Under the pieces are notes generated by a model. That model was given only the letters and a program-made list of their open reading frames with translations. It made no database searches and was not told where the DNA came from. A DNA stretch of 64,000 bases from Halobacteria archaeon HArc-gm2 (GTDB taxonomy: Archaea > Halobacteriota > Halobacteria > Halobacteriales > Haloarculaceae): NCBI GenBank assembly GCA_025517465.1, contig JAOPKE010000001.1, positions 682,001 to 746,000 of the forward strand. Reading direction: 5' to 3'. Below are positions 1-8,712 of this stretch, one piece after another (position 1 is the first letter of the stretch; each line of letters begins with the position of its first letter). The translations under genes were made by a program, and so were the position numbers.

Positions 1-212
1 CACCTGACGGTCGAGTCGTCGGTCGGCTCCCGGGTCGTCCCGACCGTCTCACTCTCGGACCGTTCCGTCACTGTCGCTCCGTGTGGGGTTCTGCGGCCGC
101 CGATCGGACAGCCCGCCAGTGCCGCGGCGAGACCGGTCCCAGCGGTGCTCGCGAGGAACCGACGCCGCGAGACGGGACGCCTTCCGTCGCCGGGGCCGCA
201 CTCGTCAGTCAT
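1..212 (-). CDS. Tat-exported lipoprotein, N-terminal part only
   Basis: Reading left from the ATG at 210-212 gives about 70 residues running off the window edge. The N-terminus has a twin-arginine motif (SRRRFL), a short Ala/Gly-rich hydrophobic stretch and a lipobox LAGC, followed by a Thr/Ser/Glu-rich linker. This is the normal architecture of haloarchaeal Tat lipoproteins anchored outside the membrane. The functional domain lies outside the window, so no role can be given. The 154 bases between it and the next gene form a divergent promoter region. Confidence 0.8.
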   Translation of the reverse strand, partial: MTDECGPGDGRRPVSRRRFLASTAGTGLAAALAGCPIGGRRTPHGATVTERSESETVGTTREPTDDSTVR

Positions 213-366
213 CGACATCCGACATATCGCAGCACGGACGGTTAAAGCGTGAGGGATCGCACGAGCAGACCACCGGCATCGGGGCGGACTGAACCGCGAG
301 AGGCGGGCCCGACCACCACGATTCGCGCACCAACGTTGAAACGGCATCGGCACCTCTACAGCAGAT

Positions 367-1164
367 ATGCGCGGTCTCTCTCGGCTGCAGGACCCCGCCC
401 ACACTGGACCGAACCGGTGCCTGCCGTGTACGGCGGTCAACGGTGCCTTCCTCGTCGTCGTCACTGCGCTGGTCGCCGCAGCGTCCGGCCCCTGGCTCGC
501 CGTCGCCGTGCTCGTCACCGGGGCGGTCCTCGTCTGGCGACGCGGCTACCTGGTCCCGTACACGCCGCGCTTTGCCCCCCAGTTAGTCGAGGCGCTCCCG
601 GTCCCCGACGACTGGTTCCGGAACCCGCCACAGCAGGGGTCCCTCTCGGACGATGAATCGGTCGACGGTGGAGACGTCCTCGCGGCGCTGGGCTCGGCCG
701 GCGTCGTCCGACTGGAGGGTGAGGACGTGGTACTCGAGGATGCGTTCGAACGACGCTGGCACGAGGAGATGGCGACGCTCGCGGCTCGCTCTCCCACGGC
801 GCTCGCGGAAGCGGTTGCAGCGGTTCCCTCGGTCGAGTCCGTCGAACCCGTCCGGTCGGACGGGGACCACTGGTTCGTCGTCGACGGCCGCCACGACCTG
901 GTTCCACGTCCCATCCTGGTGGCCGAACTGGCCGCCGTCAGGACGCTGCCCGACGCAGTCGAGCCGGAAGCGGTACGTATGGCGGCGTCGCGGGTGCTCC
1001 GGCAGTTCCTCGACGCCTGTCCGGTGTGCGGGACCGAACTCGTCCCGTCGTCGACGACCGGCTGTTGCGGGTCACCTCGATACGCACAGGAGACGCGCGT
1101 CTGTCCCGAGTGTGAACAGCGAGTACTGACGATTCCCGAACCCGAGCCAGAGAGCGATGGGTGA
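367..1164 (+). CDS. Membrane protein with C-terminal zinc ribbon, function unknown
   Basis: 265 residues. Two closely spaced hydrophobic segments at about residues 20-60 end in a basic WRRGY stop-transfer sequence, followed by a soluble acidic domain. The C-terminus has CPVCG, a CC pair and CPEC, which look like a zinc ribbon. I do not recognise a characterised family. It probably sits in the membrane with the zinc domain in the cytoplasm. It converges on the sugar transporter operon, with only 13 bases between the two stop codons. Confidence 0.6.
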   Translation: MRGLSRLQDPAHTGPNRCLPCTAVNGAFLVVVTALVAAASGPWLAVAVLVTGAVLVWRRGYLVPYTPRFAPQLVEALPVPDDWFRNPPQQGSLSDDESVDGGDVLAALGSAGVVRLEGEDVVLEDAFERRWHEEMATLAARSPTALAEAVAAVPSVESVEPVRSDGDHWFVVDGRHDLVPRPILVAELAAVRTLPDAVEPEAVRMAASRVLRQFLDACPVCGTELVPSSTTGCCGSPRYAQETRVCPECEQRVLTIPEPEPESDG

Positions 1165-1177
1165 CCCGGTCGGGCCG

Positions 1178-1384
1178 CTAGTAGAGCTGTCGTTCCCGTT
1201 CCTCCCGCTCTGCCTCCTCCTCGCGCTCGGCTTTCAGCTTCCGGCGACCGCGCCTGTACTGGACGATCCCCGGGACGATCTTGTTCTTCAGGTCGAACAG
1301 GAACGAGACGATACCGTACACCCAGAAGAAAAAGAGGACGACCATCCCGCCCCAGTAGACGAGCGCGACTGTCTCACCCGCCAT
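1178..1384 (-). CDS. Small single-span membrane protein at the end of the sugar ABC operon
   Basis: 68 residues. One hydrophobic span at about residues 5-30 (rich in Phe, Val and Trp) is followed by a highly charged tail with an R/K/E helix. It starts 2 bases after the stop of the ABC ATPase gene on the same strand, so it is very likely the last gene of the operon. Its function is unknown. A role as an accessory subunit or stabiliser of the permease complex is my inference from position and topology only. Confidence 0.65.
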   Translation of the reverse strand: MAGETVALVYWGGMVVLFFFWVYGIVSFLFDLKNKIVPGIVQYRRGRRKLKAEREEEAEREERERQLY

Positions 1385-1386
1385 GG

Positions 1387-2571
1387 TCAGTCGTCGGTCT
1401 CCGCCGGGGACCCGGCCGCGCCGTCGGCGTCCGGCGGCGAGACGATGCCGTGCGTCAGCGCCTGGCCGCTCGCCGCGTCGAAGAGGTGAACGTTGCGCCG
1501 GTCGAGGACCACGTCCATCTCCTGGTCCTCCGTGATGTCGGTGTTGGGATCGATGCTCATGAGCAACTGGTCGCTCGTGGCCGCCTCCTGGGCCATCGAC
1601 GTCTCGCCCTCCCCCATCAGCAGGTAGGTGAATATCTCGTCGCCCATCGGTTCGAGGACGTCGGTGATCACCTCGATGGGTCTGGAACCGCTGGAGAGCG
1701 ACGCCGCCTCCGACGCCGGGTAGACGTCCTCCGGCCTGACGCCGATGGTCACGGCGTCGCCGACTCCCACTCCCTGGAACGCCGCGTGGTCGAACTCCAG
1801 GTCGAAGTACTCGGATTCGAGCCCGGACTCGGTGACGGTCCCCTCGACGAAGTTCATCGACGGCGAGCCGATGAAGCCGGCGACGAAGAGGTTGGCTGGC
1901 TCGTTGTAACAGACGAGCGGCGGGTCGATCTGCTGGAGTTTGCCCGCGTCGAGGACGGCGATGCGGTCAGCCATCGTCATCGCCTCGGCCTGGTCGTGGG
2001 TGACGTAGATTATGGTGGTGTCCAGTTCCTTGTGGAGGCGCTGGAGTTCCGTCCGCATGTGGACGCGGAGTTTGGCGTCCAGGTTCGCCAGCGGTTCGTC
2101 CATCAGGAAGACGTCCGGTTCGCGGACGATGGCGCGCGCGATGGCGACCCGCTGGCGCTGCCCGCCGGACATCTCGTCGGGCATCCGGTCGAGCATCCCC
2201 TCTAGCTGGACGATGTCGGCGGCGTGCTCGACGCGGCGGTCGATCTCCTCCCGCGGGTAGTCACGCAGCCGCAGCCCGAAGCTGATGTTGTCGTAGACGT
2301 CCATGTGGGGGAACAGCGCGATGTTCTGGAACACCATCGCGACCCCGCGGTCTTTCGGCGGCAGGTTCGTGACGTCGCGGTCGCCGATGGTGACGGTCCC
2401 TTCGGAGGGCGTCGTGAGCCCGGCGACCATCTCCATCGTCGTCGACTTGCCACACCCCGACGGACCGACGAGACAGACGAACTCGCCGTCCTCGATGTCG
2501 AGGTTCACGTCGTCGACGGCCGTGACGTCTTCGTAGCGTTTCGTGACGTGTTCGAGTTTGAGTCGTGCCAT
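1387..2571 (-). CDS. Sugar ABC transporter ATP-binding protein (MalK/UgpC type)
   Basis: 394 residues. Walker A GPSGCGKST is at residues 36-44, followed by a Q-loop (VFQN), the signature MSGGQRQR, Walker B VFLMDEP with a D-loop, and the H-loop VTHDQ. The C-terminal third is the TOBE/OB regulatory domain of the MalK/UgpC subfamily, which powers import of sugars or glycerol phosphate. It is 2 bases from the upstream permease gene. The protein is cytoplasmic and docks on the two permeases encoded upstream. The substrate cannot be read from this subunit. Confidence 0.93.
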   Translation of the reverse strand: MARLKLEHVTKRYEDVTAVDDVNLDIEDGEFVCLVGPSGCGKSTTMEMVAGLTTPSEGTVTIGDRDVTNLPPKDRGVAMVFQNIALFPHMDVYDNISFGLRLRDYPREEIDRRVEHAADIVQLEGMLDRMPDEMSGGQRQRVAIARAIVREPDVFLMDEPLANLDAKLRVHMRTELQRLHKELDTTIIYVTHDQAEAMTMADRIAVLDAGKLQQIDPPLVCYNEPANLFVAGFIGSPSMNFVEGTVTESGLESEYFDLEFDHAAFQGVGVGDAVTIGVRPEDVYPASEAASLSSGSRPIEVITDVLEPMGDEIFTYLLMGEGETSMAQEAATSDQLLMSIDPNTDITEDQEMDVVLDRRNVHLFDAASGQALTHGIVSPPDADGAAGSPAETDD

Positions 2572-2573
2572 GG

Positions 2574-3590
2574 TTACTCCTTGAGTGCGCCCGCGGTCAG
2601 CCCGCTGACGATGCGTTCCTGGGCGACGACGACGAGCAGGACGACGGGGAGGACCCCGACGATGCTCGCGGCCGCCATGAGGTTGAACTGGGTGGTGTAC
2701 TGGGTCTGGTAGCTGAGGATGCCGCCGACGAGGGGCGACCAGTTGCCCGCGGCGAACGACGTCGCCATGATCGTGCTGAAGAAGTACTCGTTGTAGACGG
2801 CGATGAACGTCAGGATGGCTGCGGTCGCCACGCCGGGCGCCGACAGCGGGATGATCACCCGGAACAGCGCACCGATCCGGGTCGTTCCCTCCACGCGCGC
2901 AGCGTCCTCCAGCCCGTCCGGGATCTGTGCGTAGAACGTCGTCAGGATGAAGATGGACAGCGGCAGGAAGAGCGCGCTGAAGGGGATCACCATCGACCCC
3001 GGCGTGTTGAGGAGTCGCGGCGGCGTGAACAGCGGAATCTCGGTGAACGGGACCGTTATCGGGACGTTGCCGGTGAACGCCTCGAACAGCGGGATCACGA
3101 ACGCGGCCGGTGGGAAGTAGCTGATCGCGAGGATACCGAGCATGAGCGCGCCCCGGCCCGGGAAGTCGAGCCGGCCGAACGCGTAGCCGGCGAGGCTGGC
3201 GATGACGAGGACGATGACCGTCGTCGTCACCGCGAGCGCGAAGCTGTTGAGCATGAACAGGTGGAACGGCACCTGCTCGAAGACCGAGACGAACGCCGCG
3301 GGATTGAACCCCTTCGCCACCGGCAGCGGGAACTCGGCGGCCGCCCCGAACAGGTCGATCTGCGGGAGGAAGCTCCCCTGCAACAGCCGACTCTGGGGCG
3401 TCAGCGCCAGCACGAGCAGCCAGTAGAACGGGAACAGCGTCGTCACCATGAAGAAGATCATGACCACGTAGAACAGCGCGCGGTACACCCGCTCGGGGTT
3501 CTGCATGGCGCGCTGGGTCCAGCGTTCGAGCGGACCGCCCTCCGGCTCGTCCGGTTCGACCCTGTCGTCGCGTCGGTCTGACGTCGCCAT
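2574..3590 (-). CDS. Sugar ABC transporter permease (MalG type)
   Basis: 338 residues with six likely membrane spans after an acidic N-terminal tail. The cytoplasmic EAA loop is visible near residue 235 (DGLEDAARVEGTT followed by a hydrophobic PLSAPG turn), which is the coupling helix that contacts the ATPase. Size and order match MalG-like permeases of carbohydrate uptake type 1 systems. It lies 1 base downstream of the partner permease and 2 bases upstream of the ATPase gene, so the genes are co-transcribed. Confidence 0.92.
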   Translation of the reverse strand: MATSDRRDDRVEPDEPEGGPLERWTQRAMQNPERVYRALFYVVMIFFMVTTLFPFYWLLVLALTPQSRLLQGSFLPQIDLFGAAAEFPLPVAKGFNPAAFVSVFEQVPFHLFMLNSFALAVTTTVIVLVIASLAGYAFGRLDFPGRGALMLGILAISYFPPAAFVIPLFEAFTGNVPITVPFTEIPLFTPPRLLNTPGSMVIPFSALFLPLSIFILTTFYAQIPDGLEDAARVEGTTRIGALFRVIIPLSAPGVATAAILTFIAVYNEYFFSTIMATSFAAGNWSPLVGGILSYQTQYTTQFNLMAAASIVGVLPVVLLVVVAQERIVSGLTAGALKE

Positions 3591-3591
3591 C

Positions 3592-4584
3592 TCAGATCCC
3601 CTCCTTGTACTGCTGGTAGATGATAGCAGTCACCGCGACGCCGATGATGGCTGCAGTGACGAACGCGATGGCCGCCGAGGTGCCCTGCCTGGTCAGGAAC
3701 GTCGTGACGACCATGCAGGACAGCGACGGCACGACCTCACAGCCGGCGACCGCGTCGATGAGGCCGTAGATGCGCATCGCCTGGACGGTGCGGAAGAGTA
3801 CGGCGATACCGATGGTCGGCAGGATGAGCGGGAAGGTGATCAGTTTGAACTGTTGCCACCGGGTCGCGCCCGCCACCTTCGCGACGTCGTAGAGGTTCCG
3901 GTCGATGCTCTGGAGCCCTGCGAGGATGAGCAGCGCCATGAACGCCGACGTCTTCCAGATGTCGGCGACGGTGACGATGAACAGCGCGCTCGCCGGGTCG
4001 TTGAGCGTGTTCCGCTCGGCGAGCAGCCCCAGGTCGGCCAGTGGCTGGACGAGGAACCCGATCTCGGGGTGGAACATCAGGAAGAAGATCATCCCCTGTA
4101 TGACGATGGGGACCGCCCACGGAATGATGATCGCCGCGCGCACCCAGCGGCGGCCGGGGAAGTCCTGGTCGAGGACGAGCGCCTGTCCCAGGCCGATGAT
4201 CGTCTCGAACGACACCGCCACGACTGCGAACAGTAGCGTCACGACCAGCGCACTGGATATCATCGCGTCGAAGGTCAGGCTGGTCGGCAGGAACGTCGAC
4301 GTCCCGGGGAGCCAGCGGTCCTTCTCGCCAGTGAACAGCTGGACGTAGTTGTCGAACCCGACGAACGTCTGGGACGCCTGGTTGATGCTGGTCTCGAAAA
4401 GCGACAGCTCGAACGTCCGCAACAGGGGATACAGCGCCACGATTCCGAGCAGGACGAACACCGGGGACAGTAACAGGTACGCGTACTGCGTGTCGCTCAG
4501 GTTCTCTACTCGCCGCATCAGGGTGACCAGCGGTCCCGTCCGTCGTGACTCGCGACTGGATCCGGTCGCCTGTTCGGAACTCAT
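3592..4584 (-). CDS. Sugar ABC transporter permease (MalF type)
   Basis: 330 residues and six or seven hydrophobic spans. The EAA loop is seen as LYDVAKVAGATRWQQF followed by an ITFPLILPT segment. It is the first permease of the pair after the binding-protein gene, as in most MalEFG-type operons. It lacks the large periplasmic loop of enteric MalF, which is normal for archaeal homologues. The gap to the binding-protein gene is 77 bases. Confidence 0.92.
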   Translation of the reverse strand: MSSEQATGSSRESRRTGPLVTLMRRVENLSDTQYAYLLLSPVFVLLGIVALYPLLRTFELSLFETSINQASQTFVGFDNYVQLFTGEKDRWLPGTSTFLPTSLTFDAMISSALVVTLLFAVVAVSFETIIGLGQALVLDQDFPGRRWVRAAIIIPWAVPIVIQGMIFFLMFHPEIGFLVQPLADLGLLAERNTLNDPASALFIVTVADIWKTSAFMALLILAGLQSIDRNLYDVAKVAGATRWQQFKLITFPLILPTIGIAVLFRTVQAMRIYGLIDAVAGCEVVPSLSCMVVTTFLTRQGTSAAIAFVTAAIIGVAVTAIIYQQYKEGI

Positions 4585-4661
4585 CTGCCGGTACCCCGTT
4601 CCGTGGCCAGGTCGTTCATGGATAGTGTGTGTCTATCGGCAGTGATGGGGGAGCGGTCGCG

Positions 4662-6167
4662 TTACCCCTCGATGTTCGAGAGGGTCGATTCGAGCTGGGC
4701 CATCGCGTCGGCCGAGGAGAGGTCCTGGTTGACGGCGGCGTTGGCCTGTTCGGCGATGGCGCTGGACTCGTCGCTCCAGACGGCCGTGACCGGTCGCGCC
4801 ATGGTGTTCTCACCCGCGACCTGGAGCGTGTTCATGTAGTTGCCCATCGGGTCGACGTTCGCGGCCGTCTCGGAGTTGAACAGCTCACTCCGGGGCGGCA
4901 GCCAGCCCTCCGTCTCCAGGAGGAACAGCTGGAAATCCTCCTGCATCGACGCGTCGATGACCTGCGCGACGGCGTCCAGGTTCTGGCTGTTGGGGTTCGC
5001 CGTGATGTGCCACCCGCCGAGGGCGGACGTCGTCCCGCCGGTGCCCTGGAACTGGGCTTCGCTCTCGGGGACGGCGTACGGAATCGGCATCGTTCCGAGG
5101 TCGTCGCCGAACTCGGAGGCCGCCGCGTTGATCGCGTAGGGCCAGTTCCGGTGGAAGATGGCGTTCCCGTTCGTGAACGGCGCCAGGGAGCCGTCCTCGA
5201 TCCAGCCGAGGATGTTGGACGTCGTGAAGCCGCCGCCGTACCCCTGGAGGTTCTCGAAGTCCTCGTCGTGGACGAACTTTCGCATCATGTTCAGCGACTG
5301 GATCACCGGTTCGGAGTTGACAGTGATCGGTCGCTCGCCGACGGGCCCGAAGAGGTTGTCCCGGCCGCCGAAGTACGCGCCGCCCCACGAACTCATCACC
5401 TCGTTGAACGTACAGCAGGCCGTCCCCTCGTAGATGTCCCACTGGGTGGTAAAGCCGTAGTCGACGTCCGCGTTGTCGTACGTGTCGGCCGCGACGTTTG
5501 ACCACTCCTCCCACGTCATCGGCTCGGTCGCCCAGTTGTTCTCCTCCGGGCTGTATCCCGCCGACTCGACGAGGTCCTTCCGGTAGAGCATCGTCGGGTA
5601 ATCGGGGTAGAGCGGGACGCCGAAGAGGTCCTCTGTCTCCGGGTTGATAGCCGTCTCGGTGAACCCGGAGAAGTACTCTTCTTCGATGGTGGTCAACTGC
5701 TCGTCGTTCAGCAGCTCCGAGAGGTTCTGGATCTGGCCGCGCTGGATGAAGATGTTCACCCAGCCGTTGTCCATCATGAACATGTCGGGCGTGGCTTCGC
5801 CGGCGTTCAGGAGCCGGTTGTAGTTCGCCCGTCGCTCGCCGGTGTCCGGCTGGCCCTGCTCGAACTGGACATCGACGTTGTCCGCGAGCCCGCCCTCGCT
5901 GTGGAGCGCGCTGCTGATCTCGTCGGCGTGGTCCTGGGCCACCGTCGCGTCGAACCCCCAGGTGACTGTCGTCGCCTCGCCCCCGCCCGCGTCGCCGGCC
6001 TGTGTCCCGTTCGCGCCTCCACCGCCACCGCCGCCGTTACCGCCGCCAAGTAGCTCCGAGCACCCGGCGAGACCGGTGGCGAGACCGGACGCACCGGCAC
6101 CGACGACGAACCGGCGTCGGGAGATGCTACTCCGCTCTCGGTCGTGGTCCGTGTTCGCTGCTGTCAT
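4662..6167 (-). CDS. Sugar ABC transporter substrate-binding lipoprotein
   Basis: 501 residues. A Tat signal (SRRRFV) and lipobox LAGC near residue 36 are followed by a Gly-rich linker (about residues 40-60) that lifts the domain off the lipid anchor. The rest fits the family 1 extracellular solute-binding fold (MalE-like), with many Trp and Tyr residues typical of sugar pockets. It heads the operon ending at 1178. Glucose or an oligosaccharide is possible, but the substrate is not visible. The promoter lies in the AT-rich stretch 6180-6250. Confidence 0.92.
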   Translation of the reverse strand: MTAANTDHDRERSSISRRRFVVGAGASGLATGLAGCSELLGGGNGGGGGGGANGTQAGDAGGGEATTVTWGFDATVAQDHADEISSALHSEGGLADNVDVQFEQGQPDTGERRANYNRLLNAGEATPDMFMMDNGWVNIFIQRGQIQNLSELLNDEQLTTIEEEYFSGFTETAINPETEDLFGVPLYPDYPTMLYRKDLVESAGYSPEENNWATEPMTWEEWSNVAADTYDNADVDYGFTTQWDIYEGTACCTFNEVMSSWGGAYFGGRDNLFGPVGERPITVNSEPVIQSLNMMRKFVHDEDFENLQGYGGGFTTSNILGWIEDGSLAPFTNGNAIFHRNWPYAINAAASEFGDDLGTMPIPYAVPESEAQFQGTGGTTSALGGWHITANPNSQNLDAVAQVIDASMQEDFQLFLLETEGWLPPRSELFNSETAANVDPMGNYMNTLQVAGENTMARPVTAVWSDESSAIAEQANAAVNQDLSSADAMAQLESTLSNIEG

Positions 6168-6303
6168 GGCTCTCTTTTGTTGTTGTTCTCACAGAAACAA
6201 ATAGGTTAGGGAACTGATTTGTTATATCACAAGAAAGTTTATTGGGTCACTGGAAACAACTCCGTACGTGGCGTTTCGTGACGCACCGAACGGCGACGAA
6301 CGA

Positions 6304-6347
6304 GGCGAGAATATCACTGACATATACTCACGACAACTATTCTCGCC
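6304..6347. promoter_or_regulatory. Perfect 10-bp inverted repeat between ABC operon and TrmB gene
   Basis: GGCGAGAATA (6304-6313) is matched by its exact reverse complement TATTCTCGCC (6338-6347), with 24 bases between. It lies in the only divergent promoter region of the sugar operon and its neighbouring regulator gene. A regulator binding site is likely. Assigning it to the adjacent TrmB-family protein is inference. Confidence 0.55.
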
Positions 6348-6429
6348 GGGCCACCCGGACGCCGCCGGCGGTGTGCGAAGCGCTCTGAACCCCTGACGAA
6401 CCCATCGAACGGACAGAGAACCACACACG

Positions 6430-7485
6430 ATGAACGAAGACGACATCGTCGACGGACTCACGCGATTCGGCCTCTCGGACAAGGAGGCGCTGGCGTACCT
6501 GACGATTCTCCGGAACGGAACAACCAGGATCAGCGTCGTCTCGGAGGAGGCCAACCTCTCGAAGAGCTACACGTACGACGTCGCGGACAGACTGGAAGCG
6601 AAGAGTCTGATAGCCATCGACGACCACGTGGTCCCGACGCAGATACGGGCGCTGCCGCCCTCGCAAGGGATCGAGAACCTGGTCTCGCAGCTGTACACGA
6701 TGGAGGCGGAACTAGAGAGCATCTTCGACTCGGAGAGCTACGAGGAGGAGACGTTCAGCGTCATCAAGTCCCGCCAGACGATCATCCGGAAGGTCACCGA
6801 ACTCGTCGATTCGGCGGAGACGGAGGTCGTCCTCTCGCTGCCCGCGGCCGCCGTCCCTGCGGTCACGGATGTACTCCAGGCGGCCCACGAGACGGGGACG
6901 TTCTGCCTGCTGCTGGTCACCGAGTACGACGGCGAGACAACCGTCGACGACGGACTCGCCCACGTCGTTCAGACCTGGGATGCCCCGGCGCCAGTCATCC
7001 TCACGACCGACCGGACCGACGGGCTGGTCGGGGCCGCCGACGCGATCCTGGACTCGAACTCCAGCGAGTACGCCATCTACCACGCCGACGCCCACATCGC
7101 CGCAGCCCTGTTCGACTCCTTCATCGCGAACTACTGGCCGATGGGGAGCGAAGCCCACGTCGCAACTGCGTCGGGGCTCCCCGAGGCCTACGACGGGTTC
7201 CGTCGCGCGATATTCGACGCGGCGTTGCACCTCGCCGCGGACCGGTCGCTCGAGGCAGAGGTGGCCGTCAGACCAGCCCGGACGACAGCTGCCGTCGAGA
7301 CGCTCACCGGACCCGTCGTCGACGTGAACCAGAGCCTCGTACGTCCGTACGCGAACGGATTTCCCACTCAGGAATCCCTCCTCGTCGCGCCGGGCGACGA
7401 GACGATATCCGTCGGCGGGCCGCGCGCCTTCGTCGAGGAGTACGAGGCGACGGACGTCACGCTCTCCGCGGGGGACGACTCGTGA
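6430..7485 (+). CDS. TrmB-family transcriptional regulator
   Basis: 351 residues. The N-terminal winged helix (about residues 8-70: FGLSDKEALAYLTIL, a recognition helix with SKSYTYDVADRLE) is the TrmB type. The long C-terminal part fits the TrmB effector domain that senses sugars. It is divergent from the sugar ABC operon, the usual place for a local transporter regulator, and is followed co-directionally by a dehydrogenase gene. It likely controls import in response to sugar availability. Its distance from Halobacterium TrmB was not measured. Confidence 0.85.
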   Translation: MNEDDIVDGLTRFGLSDKEALAYLTILRNGTTRISVVSEEANLSKSYTYDVADRLEAKSLIAIDDHVVPTQIRALPPSQGIENLVSQLYTMEAELESIFDSESYEEETFSVIKSRQTIIRKVTELVDSAETEVVLSLPAAAVPAVTDVLQAAHETGTFCLLLVTEYDGETTVDDGLAHVVQTWDAPAPVILTTDRTDGLVGAADAILDSNSSEYAIYHADAHIAAALFDSFIANYWPMGSEAHVATASGLPEAYDGFRRAIFDAALHLAADRSLEAEVAVRPARTTAAVETLTGPVVDVNQSLVRPYANGFPTQESLLVAPGDETISVGGPRAFVEEYEATDVTLSAGDDS

Positions 7486-7563
7486 CCGTCGACGCCGCAC
7501 AGACCCGGGCCCCCTGCCCACACAACCACTGGAAGACAGCGCCACACGATTCGAGACACGACA

Positions 7564-8655
7564 ATGAGTAACGACACGCATTCGGTACGGCTGGGTATCG
7601 TCGGCCTCGGCTTCATGGGCCAGACGCACGCGACGAACGCGACGGAACTCGGCCACGAGGTGGTCGCGGGGGCCGACGTCGTCCCGGAGACTCGCGCGGC
7701 GTTCGCGGACGAGTACGGCGCGACGACCTACGACGAGTTCGAAACGATGTACGACGCCGAATCCCTCGACGCTGTCGTCGTCGCGACGCCGAACACCTTC
7801 CACGAGGCGGCGGTCGTCCCCGCCCTCGAACGGGACTACGACGTCCTCTGCGAGAAGCCCCTGGCGGACGACCTGGCGAGCGCCGAACGCATCGCCGCGG
7901 CCGCCCAGGACTCCGCAGGGTTCTGCCTGGTCAACTTCCACAACCGCATCGCGACGGGCACGGAGGTGTTCAAGGGCTACCAGCGCGAGGGCCGCTTCGG
8001 CGAGGTGACCCACGTCCAGGCGAACTACGTCCGCTCGCGCGGGATTCCCGGCGTCGGCTCCTGGTTCACGGACGAGAAACTCTCCGGTGGCGGCGTCGTC
8101 ATCGACATCGGCGTCCACGCCATCGACCTCGCGCTCTACCTGATGGAGTTCCCGCCCGTCGAGGAGGTGTTCGCGGTGACGCGGTCGGCCTTCGGCGCGC
8201 GCGAGGACTACGTCGACCCGGACGACTGGTACGACAGCACCGAACAGGCGGTGTTCGACGTCGAGGACTCCGCGACAGCGATGATCCGCTGTGCGGACGA
8301 CCGGACCATCTCGCTCGAGGTGTCGTGGGCCGCCAACCAGACGGAGACCGAGGAGTTCGTCGTCCGCGGGACCGAGGCCGGCGCCCGCCTCGAACTCGGT
8401 GGCGAGGAACTGAGGATGTTCGACGCCGGTCGGCAGGGGACCGACCACCTCGTCGAGTCGACCATGACCGACGCGTCGCTGGAGTACACCGGCTGGAAGG
8501 GTGGTGACAAGCTCTTCCTCGACGCCGTCGTGCGCGGAGAGAAGCCAGCGCGCAACACCGTCGAACAGGCGCTCACGGTCCAGCGGGTCATCGACGCTCT
8601 CTACCGCTCGGCGGCGGACGGCGGCTGCGTCGAGGTCGGCGAGGACTCCGGGTGA
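7564..8655 (+). CDS. Gfo/Idh/MocA family oxidoreductase
   Basis: 363 residues. The N-terminal Rossmann fold has GIVGLGFMG near residues 12-20, and CEKPLA near residue 97 holds the family EKP motif whose Lys is catalytic. The C-terminal alpha/beta substrate domain includes a VIDIGVHAID segment with the conserved Asp and His. Such enzymes oxidise or reduce sugars or inositols with NAD(P). The gene is 78 bases behind the TrmB regulator on the same strand, suggesting it acts on the imported sugar. The exact substrate is unknown. Confidence 0.88.
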   Translation: MSNDTHSVRLGIVGLGFMGQTHATNATELGHEVVAGADVVPETRAAFADEYGATTYDEFETMYDAESLDAVVVATPNTFHEAAVVPALERDYDVLCEKPLADDLASAERIAAAAQDSAGFCLVNFHNRIATGTEVFKGYQREGRFGEVTHVQANYVRSRGIPGVGSWFTDEKLSGGGVVIDIGVHAIDLALYLMEFPPVEEVFAVTRSAFGAREDYVDPDDWYDSTEQAVFDVEDSATAMIRCADDRTISLEVSWAANQTETEEFVVRGTEAGARLELGGEELRMFDAGRQGTDHLVESTMTDASLEYTGWKGGDKLFLDAVVRGEKPARNTVEQALTVQRVIDALYRSAADGGCVEVGEDSG

Positions 8656-8712
8656 GCGGCCGGGTCGCCGTCTCGTCGGACGAGCACCGACGTGTGGACC
8701 GTCCGGACCCGG

